From: Candidatus Zixiibacteriota bacterium
GTDB taxonomy: Bacteria > Zixibacteria > MSB-5A5 > GN15 > JAAZOE01
Assembly: GCA_030668485.1 (NCBI GenBank)
Contig: DAOUTW010000026.1
Span: forward strand, 1-60,063
Reading direction: 5' to 3'
Length of the DNA: 60,063 nt
Position numbers and translations under genes: made by a program. The notes under the pieces are model-generated. The model ran no database searches and was not told where the DNA came from. It was given only the letters and a program-made list of their open reading frames with translations. Shown piece by piece: positions 8,484 to 16,771 of the stretch (position 1 is the first letter of the stretch; each line of letters opens with the position of its first letter).

Positions 8484-9575
8484 ATGTCGAAGACTAATTC
8501 AACTATGCCGCCACTGTCTGGTTCTTATCGAAGCATCGAACCGGTGCTTCCGCTTCGAAACAAATCGCAGTATGTGCTTGGCATAATCGAAGAGTTCGAT
8601 AACAACCATTTACCATATATCGCTGCGTGTGAGGACTTAGGGGTTCGCTACAAAACTCTCGACATCTCCGGTTCTAACTGGATTCAGGTCGTACGGGACA
8701 GGGGATGTGACGCTTTTCTTGTGTGGCCCTCCTTCAACGTGAGTATCTGGAAACGTATGTTCACCGAACGATTGAAGGTAATGGTTGAAGAGTTGCACAA
8801 GATCGTCTACCCAACCTGCAATGAAGTATGGTTGAATGAGAGCAAACTGCGGATGTCTTATTGGCTGGAAGCCAACAATATTCCACATACTAAAACATGG
8901 GTGTTTTATTCGCACGAACAAGCGCTGAGATTTGCCAAAAACGCGGACCTGCCGCTCGTAGTGAAGCACGACATGGGTTCCAGGAACGCGGGAGTGGAGA
9001 TCCTTCATGACCGCACTGAACTCTTGCAATATGTCAATCATCGTTTTGGGGAAGGGCTTGTCTGCCCAGGTGCCGACAGCCGGGATATTGAATGGGGTAA
9101 CATCCTGTTTCAGAAATACCTCCCGGAAGTAGCCGAGTGGCGAATGATTCGAATCGGCGAGTCGTATTTCGGACATCAGAAACTCCTGGATGGGGATTTC
9201 CATAGTGGTTCCGGAAAGGTGGGATGGTATGATCCACCACGCGCGCTGTTGGACTTTATCCGCGAGTTAACTGACAATGCCGGATACACGGCGATGAATG
9301 TGGACATCTTTGAGACCCCTGATGGGCGCCTTGTGGTTAACGAGATTCAATCGCACTTCGCGGCCCAGGTGGAGTCTCAAATGTATATAGATGGCAAGCC
9401 GGGTCGATATTTATATGACTATTCCAACGGCAAATGGCTATTCGAAGGAGGTGTTTTCTGCCGAAATAGTTGCTGCGACCTGCGAGTTATGGCGCTCCTG
9501 GATCAGCTCGGTCGAACGACTCCCAAATTATCGCCGCAGGATGTCAGAAAACTCGCATTTAAAAATGTAATCTAA
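8484..9575 (+). CDS. ATP-grasp ligase-like protein
   Basis: This 363-residue protein has an N-terminal pre-ATP-grasp half (residues 25-110) and an ATP-grasp core. The core shows LPLVVKHDMGSRNAGVEIL (about 155-173, the Lys- and glycine-rich nucleotide strand), FQKYLPEVAEWRMIRIG (about 213-229), and NVDIFETPDGRLVVNEIQS (about 272-290) with the metal-binding Asp/Glu/Asn residues. Such enzymes form an acyl-phosphate and attach an amine or amino acid; the substrate cannot be told from sequence. Relatives often sit in surface-sugar or natural-product clusters. The start is ATG 8484 with GAGAGGAGG upstream. A putative opine dehydrogenase follows after 266 bases, and direct hairpin repeats flank the pair, so a joint pathway is inferred. 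Confidence 0.75.
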   Translation: MSKTNSTMPPLSGSYRSIEPVLPLRNKSQYVLGIIEEFDNNHLPYIAACEDLGVRYKTLDISGSNWIQVVRDRGCDAFLVWPSFNVSIWKRMFTERLKVMVEELHKIVYPTCNEVWLNESKLRMSYWLEANNIPHTKTWVFYSHEQALRFAKNADLPLVVKHDMGSRNAGVEILHDRTELLQYVNHRFGEGLVCPGADSRDIEWGNILFQKYLPEVAEWRMIRIGESYFGHQKLLDGDFHSGSGKVGWYDPPRALLDFIRELTDNAGYTAMNVDIFETPDGRLVVNEIQSHFAAQVESQMYIDGKPGRYLYDYSNGKWLFEGGVFCRNSCCDLRVMALLDQLGRTTPKLSPQDVRKLAFKNVI

Positions 9576-9600
9576 ATTTGATTTACGATATAGGAAACAT

Positions 9601-9665
9601 TTTGAAAGCAGATGTTGAAAATTCGATTGCTGAGTGTCGCGCATCTCCACACATCTGCTTTCAAA
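9601..9665 (+). terminator. Long perfect inverted repeat between cassette genes
   Basis: The arms TTTGAAAGCAGATGT (9601-9615) and ACATCTGCTTTCAAA (9651-9665) are perfect over 15 bp and enclose 35 bases. There is no T-run after it, so it may be a processing or regulatory hairpin rather than a simple terminator. Confidence 0.45.
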
Positions 9666-9841
9666 GTGTTGTCGGGAGTTGTACGCTAATCTAATGTTCA
9701 TATTAATGTTGTGTTTTAATATAATAGTATAATATAATGTGTCTGGGTGAGTTGTATGAATGAAGAAAGCGATTACTCGTAGCGGATAATGTTAAGGAGA
9801 GTCCTGTCATTTTGAGAATTGCAGACAAATAAGGTGACAAC

Positions 9842-11056
9842 ATGGTTGAACAAGAAAAACAAGATGTGACGATTGTCGGTGGCGGTAGTAGTGCGCATGT
9901 TTTGATTCCTTTTCTTTCCGGAGCGGGTTTTGCCGTCAACCTTCTCACGCGGAAACCAAAGGAATGGTCCCGGAAGGTCGATGTTCAATTGCACACGATT
10001 CATGGGGAAATCCAGGAAGAGTTTAGTGGTACACTGACGAAAGTCAGTGATAATCCGGCTGAGGTCATTCCACAGGCACGTTTTGTGATTTTGTGCATGC
10101 CTGTATGCAAATACCGCTTCGCTCTGCACGGCCTGGCGCCACATCTTGCGAAAGACAAAGAGGTGTTTGTGGGGACCATCTATGGTCAGGCAGGATTTAA
10201 CTGGATGGTCGATGAGATCAAGAAAAAATTTGATTTGAGCAATATCACCACCTTTTCCGCCGGTTTGATTCCGTGGATTTGCCGGATCATTGAGTATGGT
10301 AAGGTGGGAGTGACCTATGGTTGTCACGAGATCAATATCGTGGCGGTGTCACCGCCGAATCGTTTCTCTGAGCTCAATGACATTTTGTTGAAGAATATTT
10401 GCGAGCGATGGCTGAAAAAAGGGTCTTTCCGACAGGCCGCTAATTTTTTGTCACTGACTCTATCTGTCGACAACCAAATCATCCATCCATCGCGTTGCTA
10501 CGGTTTGTTTCTAAGATACGATGGGAAATGGGCACACAAAGAAGATATCCCTTATTTTTACCGCGACTATGACCAAAAATCAGCCGATCTTCTACAGGAA
10601 TTAGACGCGGATTTCTCTAAGATTCGAGATACCATCAAGGCAAAATATCCTCAGCAGGATTTCCAATACATGCTTGATTATTTGGGTCTTGAGCGACTCT
10701 CACACCAGTCGGAAAACACCGACATTCGCGAGTCATTTACGACATCGCAGACGTTGGGAGCCATCAAACCACCCACAATTCAATTAGAAAGTGGCGAATG
10801 GATCATAGACAAGGATCATCGCTTCTTCACAGACGACATTCATTATGGCCTGTGCATCGCAAAATGGATTGCCGACCAACTAGCTCTGGACGTTCCCACC
10901 ATTGATAGCATCATCGACTGGGCCCAGCAATTGCGCAATGAGAAAATCATCGAGGGGAATAGATTGTTATTGAACAGCGAAAGCCTGACCTCGGAATTCA
11001 TGTCCGGCATTCCTCCGGTGTATGGACTCAACAGCATCGATGCCATACTGGACTAA
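9842..11056 (+). CDS. Opine/octopine dehydrogenase family protein
   Basis: This 404-residue protein has an N-terminal Rossmann domain (TIVGGGSSAHVLIPFL, about 10-25) and a middle stretch RFVILCMPVCKYRFAL (about 80-95) typical of NAD(P)-octopine/nopaline dehydrogenases. A helical C-terminal domain follows (from about 190) with the family-like Pro-rich VSPPNRF and a HPSRCYG site (about 218-224) holding the His expected in the active site. The family reductively condenses a 2-oxo acid with the amino group of an amino acid or amine. Neighbouring ATP-grasp gene suggests an amino-acid-derived product modified by both enzymes. The start ATG follows AAGGTGAC. Its codons look slightly more AT-rich than the flanking housekeeping genes. 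Confidence 0.75.
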   Translation: MVEQEKQDVTIVGGGSSAHVLIPFLSGAGFAVNLLTRKPKEWSRKVDVQLHTIHGEIQEEFSGTLTKVSDNPAEVIPQARFVILCMPVCKYRFALHGLAPHLAKDKEVFVGTIYGQAGFNWMVDEIKKKFDLSNITTFSAGLIPWICRIIEYGKVGVTYGCHEINIVAVSPPNRFSELNDILLKNICERWLKKGSFRQAANFLSLTLSVDNQIIHPSRCYGLFLRYDGKWAHKEDIPYFYRDYDQKSADLLQELDADFSKIRDTIKAKYPQQDFQYMLDYLGLERLSHQSENTDIRESFTTSQTLGAIKPPTIQLESGEWIIDKDHRFFTDDIHYGLCIAKWIADQLALDVPTIDSIIDWAQQLRNEKIIEGNRLLLNSESLTSEFMSGIPPVYGLNSIDAILD

Positions 11057-11112
11057 TTTCTGTTTTCAACCCCCAGCGAACTTGACAAACGCTGTGATAA
11101 AACTAACTTAGA

Positions 11113-11186
11113 AAGTGGTACAACAGCCGGGGGGAATCGAACCCCCTTCCATATAATCTAACTCCATGACTAACGCTACAATGTAC
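11113..11186 (-). other. tRNA/tmRNA 3'-end-like remnant
   Basis: Read on the minus strand the segment contains a textbook T-arm, GGGGG-TTCGATT-CCCCC, followed by CGGCTGTTGTACCA. A cloverleaf cannot be built: the distance from T-stem to CCA is three bases too long and the 5' part gives no D or anticodon arm. The T-arm wording resembles tmRNA 3' ends, which are common integration targets, so an attachment-site scar is possible. Confidence 0.35.
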
Positions 11187-11241
11187 CCCACCTAAGCCCG
11201 TCTGCGGGCGCCAGGTGGGATTATCTTTTGATCCTGAGACG
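11180..11241 (+). repeat. Cassette-flanking hairpin repeat, copy 2
   Basis: The copy begins AATGTACCCCACCTAAG and contains CGCCAGGTGGGATTATCTTTTG. It is a direct-orientation match to 7982-8046. The loop differs (CCCGTCTGCGGG against ATCGCTCTTGCGAC), but the arms are preserved. Confidence 0.75.
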
Positions 11242-11519
11242 TTTCCTCAATAAATTAGTTTGTCTGAATTTCCTGGTTTCGGCCAACCTTGCGTCAGCCA
11301 AAAACAGGCCCTTGCCCACCTACAAAAACAACATAGAACCTGCGTTGATTCCGATGCCATTCCGTTAAGTGAACCATTATGAGAAAGGCGTAACCATGAA
11401 CCAAATCACCCTCAGAAACAGACCGAAAATACCTCCAATTGAGGAAAAACCGGGAAGACATGCAAAAATGACGAAACAAAGCCAACTTATCGTTGAACGG
11501 CAACAACATACCGTTTTTA

Positions 11520-11640
11520 CCTATCCCAACTTAAGCCATTATAAGCCATTTTTTGAGCAAAAAAGGGGTTTTTCGGGTCAGATTATGGTCATCCACGCGC
11601 CTGTCCGCCTCATGAGGGACAGCCGCAGACAGGCTTATGC
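11520..11640 (+). repeat. Dispersed element, copy 1
   Basis: The core includes TAAGCCATTTTTTGAGC, AAAAGGGGTTTTTCGGG and CAGATTATGGTCATC. The reverse complement of 33785-33880 carries the same blocks in the same order. An imperfect hairpin follows (GCCTGTC to GACAGGC, 11600-11635), which also abuts the stop of the TauE gene. Confidence 0.6.
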
Positions 11641-12537
11641 CTGGAAAAAGCCGATGATGTATTTTGTGGCGATGAAGAGCATGATCAATCCGAGGACCAA
11701 TTTGATCGCCGTCGCGGGAAGGAATTTTTGAACGCGAGCACCGACATATATACCAACCGCGCCGCCAATGCCGAACATCAGTCCCAACAGCCAGTCGGGA
11801 TGCACCACCTCACCGCTGACCGAAAAGGACGGCCCGATCAAGATATAAAACAAAACTCCGACAGTGGAACTGACAAATGTTCCGCACAAGGCCGCCCCGG
11901 AGATAGTATGCACCGGCAAACGAAAAACCGTCACCAGAAACGGCGCCAGGATCGCACCGCCGCCAATACCATAAATACCGCCGATCGTCCCCACCAGAGT
12001 GCTCAATCCGAAAATAATCGGCGTAGAGACCTGATAATCGACACCGTTGAATTCATAAGCGATTTTCCGCAGGTTGAAAACTTTCGGGACGACTTCGAAT
12101 TTCCCGCCGGTCTCTTTGCGAGTATCCGGTTCGCGACGACGTCGCGTGATATCCAAAAGCAATCTCCCGGCGATATACAACAGCACCAGCCCGACAAAGA
12201 ATTTGAAGGTCGACGGATCTGGAAGATAGCGTACTCGAATAATTACGCCCAGCAACAAGCCGGGGATAGTGCCGATGGAAATCGTCCAAACCAGCGGCCA
12301 GACCATCCGCTTCTCGCGGTAGAACCGATAAACGCCACTGGGGATGGCGATGATATTAAAGAGAAGATTGGTTGGCGTGACGCCGGGAGCGGTGAAGCGC
12401 AGGACACTGACCTGAAAGGGGAGAAGTACAAAAGCGCCGGACAGTCCTGCTGTCGAGGTGACGCTGGAGACGACAAAAGCGACCACCATCGGGAGCCACC
12501 AGTAGGTTTCAACACCGCTGATCGGAAAGTCGAACAT
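11635..12537 (-). CDS. TauE/SafE-family membrane permease
   Basis: This 300-residue protein has about eight membrane segments in the two-repeat pattern of the TauE/SafE (DUF81) family. The glycine- and proline-rich repeats TSTAGLSGAFVLLPFQ (about 27-42) and GTIGGIYGIGGGAILAPF (about 190-207) mark the two homologous halves. Members export sulfite, sulfoacetate or related anions across the inner membrane; the substrate here is unknown. It is transcribed on the minus strand, just after the TPR gene, with a 42-base gap. The hairpin at 11600-11635 lies immediately after its stop and could end transcription. Confidence 0.85.
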   Translation of the reverse strand: MFDFPISGVETYWWLPMVVAFVVSSVTSTAGLSGAFVLLPFQVSVLRFTAPGVTPTNLLFNIIAIPSGVYRFYREKRMVWPLVWTISIGTIPGLLLGVIIRVRYLPDPSTFKFFVGLVLLYIAGRLLLDITRRRREPDTRKETGGKFEVVPKVFNLRKIAYEFNGVDYQVSTPIIFGLSTLVGTIGGIYGIGGGAILAPFLVTVFRLPVHTISGAALCGTFVSSTVGVLFYILIGPSFSVSGEVVHPDWLLGLMFGIGGAVGIYVGARVQKFLPATAIKLVLGLIMLFIATKYIIGFFQA

Positions 12538-12579
12538 ATGCGGATGATATTACATGATTTAATATCGCCCTGTCAACGT

Positions 12580-13584
12580 TTATTCCAGTTTGGCCCTGAG
12601 TTCATCGATCCGATCTATCATTTGATTAAATCCATCCGGGTCCCATTGATCCATTTCGGCCGCCTTCAACATATCCCGGGCGCGAACCATCAATTCATAA
12701 GCCTCCTTATAATTGCCGGAGGAGGCTCCGATCTCACTCAGGTCACGGCAGGTCAAACCGACAAATTCGTCATCATGAGCTTCTTCGCATTTGGTCAATA
12801 CCGGGCGCAGCCATTGACCAGCCTCTTCGAATTTCTCCATCTTCACCAGAATATGCCCGACAGCCCAGTCGGCGATAACCTTGTTTCTATCGGTTCCATA
12901 TTTATAGTGATACTCACGGGCGGTCGTGTAGGCCGCGAGCGAACTGTCAAATTGCTCCATCTCTTCGTAAGTCACACCGAGGTTGTTCCAGAGCGGCCCG
13001 AGCCATCCGGTGATATCGCCGGTCTCAGCCTCCTTAATACCTTTGCGGGCCCATTCGATCTGCTCCTCATACGTCCCGGTAATAGCGACCATATGAGCGG
13101 CATCGACGGCCCGGAAATGAAGTTTCCGTTCGGAGCAGTAATCGTACAGTTCCTTAAAAAGAGCGGTCGATTCTTCCAACTCCTTCTTGCGCCACATAAA
13201 CCGTCCCTTGACCAACTGGTAGCGCGACCATCCCAGCGGTTCATGATCGTTGGCAAGTTTCTCGGCCTTTTGCAGCCATTCGTATCCGGTTTCGATCTTA
13301 TCCTCGACGAGGTAGGTCCGGGCGATCATCGACAGCGCTTCGGTCTTGTCGGAATTGTTGAATTCGGATTCAGCTTTGGTCAGAGCTTTTTCGTATATAG
13401 ACCGAGCTTGCACATAATTTCGGGCCTTGTACAGATCGTCGCCTTCGTCCAGCAGCGTCCGGGCTTCACTCATAACCACCTCTCGGTTTTCTCCCTGGGC
13501 ATCGCCGATGCTCGGCAATAAAATTAATAGCAGCATCCCTGAAAGCAAAAAAAGTCTTATGACTTTGCCGATCATGAGTTTCAT
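12580..13584 (-). CDS. Secreted TPR-repeat protein
   Basis: This 334-residue protein starts with a signal peptide (MKLMIGKVIRLFLLSG, then a hydrophobic run ending SIGDAQG). About six tetratricopeptide-like helical pairs fill residues 35-320, for example ARTLLDEGDDLYKARNYVQA and WNNLGVTYEEMEQFDSSLAA. TPR arrays bind other proteins; no catalytic motif is seen. I chose ATG 13584 because AGGAGA lies just upstream and the signal peptide begins there; the frame stays open for 25 more codons with no site. A partner or function cannot be inferred beyond a periplasmic scaffold. Confidence 0.75.
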   Translation of the reverse strand: MKLMIGKVIRLFLLSGMLLLILLPSIGDAQGENREVVMSEARTLLDEGDDLYKARNYVQARSIYEKALTKAESEFNNSDKTEALSMIARTYLVEDKIETGYEWLQKAEKLANDHEPLGWSRYQLVKGRFMWRKKELEESTALFKELYDYCSERKLHFRAVDAAHMVAITGTYEEQIEWARKGIKEAETGDITGWLGPLWNNLGVTYEEMEQFDSSLAAYTTAREYHYKYGTDRNKVIADWAVGHILVKMEKFEEAGQWLRPVLTKCEEAHDDEFVGLTCRDLSEIGASSGNYKEAYELMVRARDMLKAAEMDQWDPDGFNQMIDRIDELRAKLE

Positions 13585-13708
13585 CCGATGTCTCCTGATT
13601 TGATTTAATAATAATACGTAGGTAAAATGTAATCTATTTATGGACATTTTCCACGACAATTCTCATTCAATTGCTCTCAAACAGTGCCGAGCGGTTGTCC
13701 AATATTAA

Positions 13709-13737
13709 TTGACAAGGTTCAGGTCGCTGTCTATATT
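13709..13737 (+). promoter_or_regulatory. Sigma-70-type promoter for the cyclophilin gene
   Basis: TTGACA (13709-13714), a 17-base spacer and TATATT (13732-13737) lie 58 bases before the cyclophilin start. Confidence 0.65.
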
Positions 13738-13794
13738 CGCCGCGACTGAATTTATCGCCGTGAAAACGGTCGTTTTGGATTTTAGGGTGAGGTG

Positions 13795-14382
13795 ATGAAA
13801 AGACTTCTGGTATTGCTGGCCGCGCTCGTATTAATAATCGGTTGCTCCGGTGAAGATAAGGACGGATCAAAAGAGGAGACGAAGGTGGAACAGAACAGAC
13901 CTCGGGTCATTATGGAAACCGATATGGGTAAAATAGTTTTTGAATTGTTCCCGGATGTCGCCCCCAATCATGTCAAAAACTTCCTCGATCTGGTCGACAA
14001 GGGATTTTATAACGGTCTGACCTTCCATCGCATCGCCAAAAATTTTGTCATCCAGGGCGGCAGCCCCGACGGATCGCCCGCCGGAAATGCCGGTTATACC
14101 ATACCGGCCGAATTCTCCAATGTTAAGCATATGCCGGGGACGTTGGCGATGGCTCGCGGCGGAGATCCCAATTCAGCCTCCTGTCAGTTTTACATCTGCC
14201 TTACCCAGCTTGAAGATCTGGATGGAAAATACACCATCTTCGGCCAGACTGTCGAGGGGATGGATGTGGTTCTGAAAATCGGCAAAGCGCCCACAAAAGA
14301 AGGAACCGATTCGCCATTGGAACCGATCACCATGATCAGGTTATGGGAGCAGGGGAAGGAGCCGGCGGAAAGTATCGAGTAA
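13795..14382 (+). CDS. Cyclophilin-type peptidyl-prolyl isomerase, lipoprotein
   Basis: This is a 195-residue cyclophilin with a lipoprotein signal (hydrophobic run, then LIIGC, the Cys at about 19). After a charged linker the catalytic domain shows FHRIAKNFVIQGG (about 80-92, with the catalytic Arg and the Phe/Gln positions), LAMARGGDPNSASCQFYI (about 117-134) and YTIFGQTVEGMDVV (about 145-158). It should catalyse prolyl cis-trans isomerisation in the periplasm, tethered to a membrane, and assist folding of exported proteins. GTG 13792 directly precedes the ATG; ATG is preferred. A strong promoter lies upstream and a terminator follows. Confidence 0.92.
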   Translation: MKRLLVLLAALVLIIGCSGEDKDGSKEETKVEQNRPRVIMETDMGKIVFELFPDVAPNHVKNFLDLVDKGFYNGLTFHRIAKNFVIQGGSPDGSPAGNAGYTIPAEFSNVKHMPGTLAMARGGDPNSASCQFYICLTQLEDLDGKYTIFGQTVEGMDVVLKIGKAPTKEGTDSPLEPITMIRLWEQGKEPAESIE

Positions 14383-14414
14383 GCCGATCAGATAATTCGA
14401 ATTTTGTCGATTTG

Positions 14415-14448
14415 ACCGTCCCGGTCTGCGATTTCGGGGCGGTTTTTT
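14415..14448 (+). terminator. Rho-independent terminator
   Basis: ACCGTCCCG (14415-14423) pairs with CGGGGCGGT (14435-14443), allowing one G-T pair, and a run of T follows. It closes the cyclophilin transcript. Confidence 0.8.
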
Positions 14449-14524
14449 GCCTTGATTCCCGGCTTATAATGTGCAACTTTACTGAAACTGCGGCGCCCTC
14501 AGGCCGTTAATTTAAACTGAGCTT

Positions 14525-15685
14525 ATGAATAGCAAAACCATAACCATACTCGGCTCCACCGGATCAATCGGCCGCGCGACATTGGATGTCGTGGTCAATC
14601 ATCCGGGTCAGTTCGAAATTCTGGCCCTGTCAGCCGGGCGCAATATGGAACTTTTGGCCGAACAGATAAAACGTTTCCGTCCGAAATTTGTCGTCGTCTA
14701 TTCCGAAAAGGAAGCTGACATCCTAAGGGAAATGAATCCGCTTCCCGGCCTCGAAATCGGTTGCGGGCAGGAGGGTTTGAAACAGGCGGCGACATTACCT
14801 GAAAACGATATAGTTCTCAATGCCTTGGTCGGAGCCGCCGGTTTGATGGCCTCTTTGGAGACTATCCGGGCCGGAAAAAACCTGGCACTGGCCAATAAGG
14901 AATCGCTGGTGGTCGGCGGACCGCTTTTTGAGGCCGAAATGGCGAAAACCGGTGCCAAAATCCTGCCGGTCGATTCGGAACATTCCGCAATCTGGCAATG
15001 CCTGAACGCCGGTAAGACATCGGAGGTAAGACAGATTCTGCTGACCGCCTCGGGTGGGCCGTTCCGGGAAAGGGAGGCATCGACATTTAAGGATATCTCT
15101 CGAGAGGAAGCTCTCAACCATCCAACCTGGAAAATGGGGCCGAAAATTACCATCGATTCGGCCACGATGATGAATAAAGGGTTGGAATTAATCGAGGCGG
15201 TCTGGTTGTTTTCGCTGCCGCCGGAACAGATTAAAATTGTGATCCATCCGCAGTCGATTGTCCATTCGATGGTCGAATTCGTCGACAGTTCGATTATCGC
15301 CCAGCTTTCCAATCCGGATATGAAGCTGCCGATTGCCTATGCTTTGTTCTGGCCCGACAGACTGCCGTCGGACAACGGTAAGGCGGATCTGGCGACTATC
15401 GGGCAGCTAAATTTCTATGAACCGGATGATTGCAAATTCCCTGCCTTGAAGCTGGCCCGGCAGGCAGCCGATATGGGCGGAACCGCTCCGGCAGCGCTTA
15501 ACGCTGCCAATGAGGTAGCGGTTGAGCACTTTTTAAACGGCCGGATCGGCTTTACCCGGATCACGGAACTAATAGAAAAGATTTTAGTTAAACATAATGT
15601 AATAGTAACTCCAAGCCTTGACGATATACTAAATTGTGATCGGGAAACCCGACGTCAGGCGGCTGGAATGATCGGAAAGGAATAA
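14525..15685 (+). CDS. dxr: 1-deoxy-D-xylulose 5-phosphate reductoisomerase
   Basis: This 386-residue enzyme converts DXP to MEP with NADPH, the committed step of the non-mevalonate isoprenoid pathway. The NADPH motif GSTGSIGRATLDVV is at 9-22, ANKESLVVGG at about 122, the metal and substrate loop PVDSEHSAIWQ at about 148-158, and ASGGPFRE at about 176. The C-terminal MNKGLELIEA and IHPQSIVHSMVEF segments match the family. Its stop abuts the rseP start (TAA then ATG), an arrangement common in bacteria. A TATAAT at 14465-14470 lies upstream, without an obvious -35. Confidence 0.96.
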   Translation: MNSKTITILGSTGSIGRATLDVVVNHPGQFEILALSAGRNMELLAEQIKRFRPKFVVVYSEKEADILREMNPLPGLEIGCGQEGLKQAATLPENDIVLNALVGAAGLMASLETIRAGKNLALANKESLVVGGPLFEAEMAKTGAKILPVDSEHSAIWQCLNAGKTSEVRQILLTASGGPFREREASTFKDISREEALNHPTWKMGPKITIDSATMMNKGLELIEAVWLFSLPPEQIKIVIHPQSIVHSMVEFVDSSIIAQLSNPDMKLPIAYALFWPDRLPSDNGKADLATIGQLNFYEPDDCKFPALKLARQAADMGGTAPAALNAANEVAVEHFLNGRIGFTRITELIEKILVKHNVIVTPSLDDILNCDRETRRQAAGMIGKE

Positions 15686-16747
15686 ATGACTACCTTACTT
15701 TCGACAGTATTTGTACTCGGTGTTTTGATTTTTATTCACGAATTGGGGCATTTTCTGGTGGCCAAATGGTCCGGTATCAGGGTAGACAAGTTCTCCCTCG
15801 GTTTCCCGCCGTCGATTCTGAAGAAAAAGGTTGGCGAAACCGAATACTGCATCGGCGCCATCCCACTTGGCGGTTTTGTCAAGATGGCTGGAGAAAACCC
15901 CGATGAAGAAGCTACCGGAGCGCCCGATGAATTCATGTCCAAGTCGGTAAAGATCAGAACCGCGGTGGTTGCCGCCGGTCCGTTTATGAACTTTGTCCTG
16001 GCTTGGTTGATTTTGTGGGGATTGCTTTTCATCCAGGGTGAAGTTGTTACCGATCCTGACAATGTTATCATCGGTGCGGTTTCAGCCGATAGCCCGGCTC
16101 TCAATGCCGGTCTTCTCGAAGATGATATCATCAAGGCTATCAACGGTACCCCGGTGAGTAGCTTTCGCGATATGGCGGTCCTGATTTCCGAACAGGTCGA
16201 AAAACCGATCACCATAGACTGGACACGGAACGGTCAGGAAATGACGGCGACCGCTACGACTATCTCGGAAGAGGCCTATAATGCCGAGGGTGAGAAAATT
16301 GCCGTGGGCAAAATCGGTATAGGTCAAAAGCATACCTATAACCGGCTGGGATTCTTCAATGCCGCTTACGAGGGATTCACCGAAACTCTGGTCTTTATTA
16401 AAATGATCGGCGAGTTTGTCTGGAATCTGGTTTCGTTCAAGATTTCGCCCAAGATGATCGGTGGTCCGGTATTTATCGCCCAGATGGCCGGTCAGAGAGC
16501 TGAACTCGGAATGTCGGCACTGCTGATCTTTATGGCCTTTTTGTCGGTAAACCTGGCAATTCTCAATATCCTGCCTATTCCGGCGCTGGACGGCGGCCAT
16601 CTCGCTTTTCTTCTCATAGAAAAGATCAAAGGCTCGCCGCTGACCATTAATCAGCGCATGATTGCCCAGCAGGTCGGATTGGTATTTTTGATAGTCATAA
16701 TTGTCATGGTTACGTATAACGATATTATGCGATTCATTTCCGGATAG
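15686..16747 (+). CDS. rseP: RseP-type site-2 zinc metalloprotease
   Basis: This 353-residue intramembrane protease has the zinc motif HELGHFLVAK (about 19-28) in its first membrane helix. A single PDZ domain spans about 115-190 (SPALNAGLLEDDIIKAINGT). The C-terminal NILPIPALDGGHLAFLLIE (about 291-309) carries the third zinc ligand Asp. Members cleave membrane-anchored anti-sigma factors or signal peptide remnants. With only one PDZ it resembles the shorter RseP/RasP forms rather than the two-PDZ E. coli protein. It follows dxr without a gap and precedes lepB. Confidence 0.93.
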   Translation: MTTLLSTVFVLGVLIFIHELGHFLVAKWSGIRVDKFSLGFPPSILKKKVGETEYCIGAIPLGGFVKMAGENPDEEATGAPDEFMSKSVKIRTAVVAAGPFMNFVLAWLILWGLLFIQGEVVTDPDNVIIGAVSADSPALNAGLLEDDIIKAINGTPVSSFRDMAVLISEQVEKPITIDWTRNGQEMTATATTISEEAYNAEGEKIAVGKIGIGQKHTYNRLGFFNAAYEGFTETLVFIKMIGEFVWNLVSFKISPKMIGGPVFIAQMAGQRAELGMSALLIFMAFLSVNLAILNILPIPALDGGHLAFLLIEKIKGSPLTINQRMIAQQVGLVFLIVIIVMVTYNDIMRFISG

Positions 16748-16771
16748 GGTGATAATAGCGATGGGAGGCGT

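Larger units (their letters stand above)
11057..11634. other. Repeat-rich spacer after the opine dehydrogenase gene
   Basis: The 578 bases carry a tRNA/tmRNA 3'-end-like segment (11113-11150), hairpin repeat copy 2 (11180-11241), and a dispersed element (11520-11595) that recurs near 33.8 kb. Small ORFs here (for example 11369-11731) run through these repeats and into the TauE gene in antisense, and I do not consider them coding. Confidence 0.6.

Noticed and set aside
11113-11186. Complete tRNA gene
   Set aside because: Only the T-arm and CCA fit; acceptor, D and anticodon arms cannot be formed.
11369-11731. 120-codon ORF
   Set aside because: It runs through a dispersed repeat and the antisense of the TauE gene.
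11728-13521. 597-codon plus-strand ORF
   Set aside because: It runs antisense to the TauE and TPR genes, both well supported.
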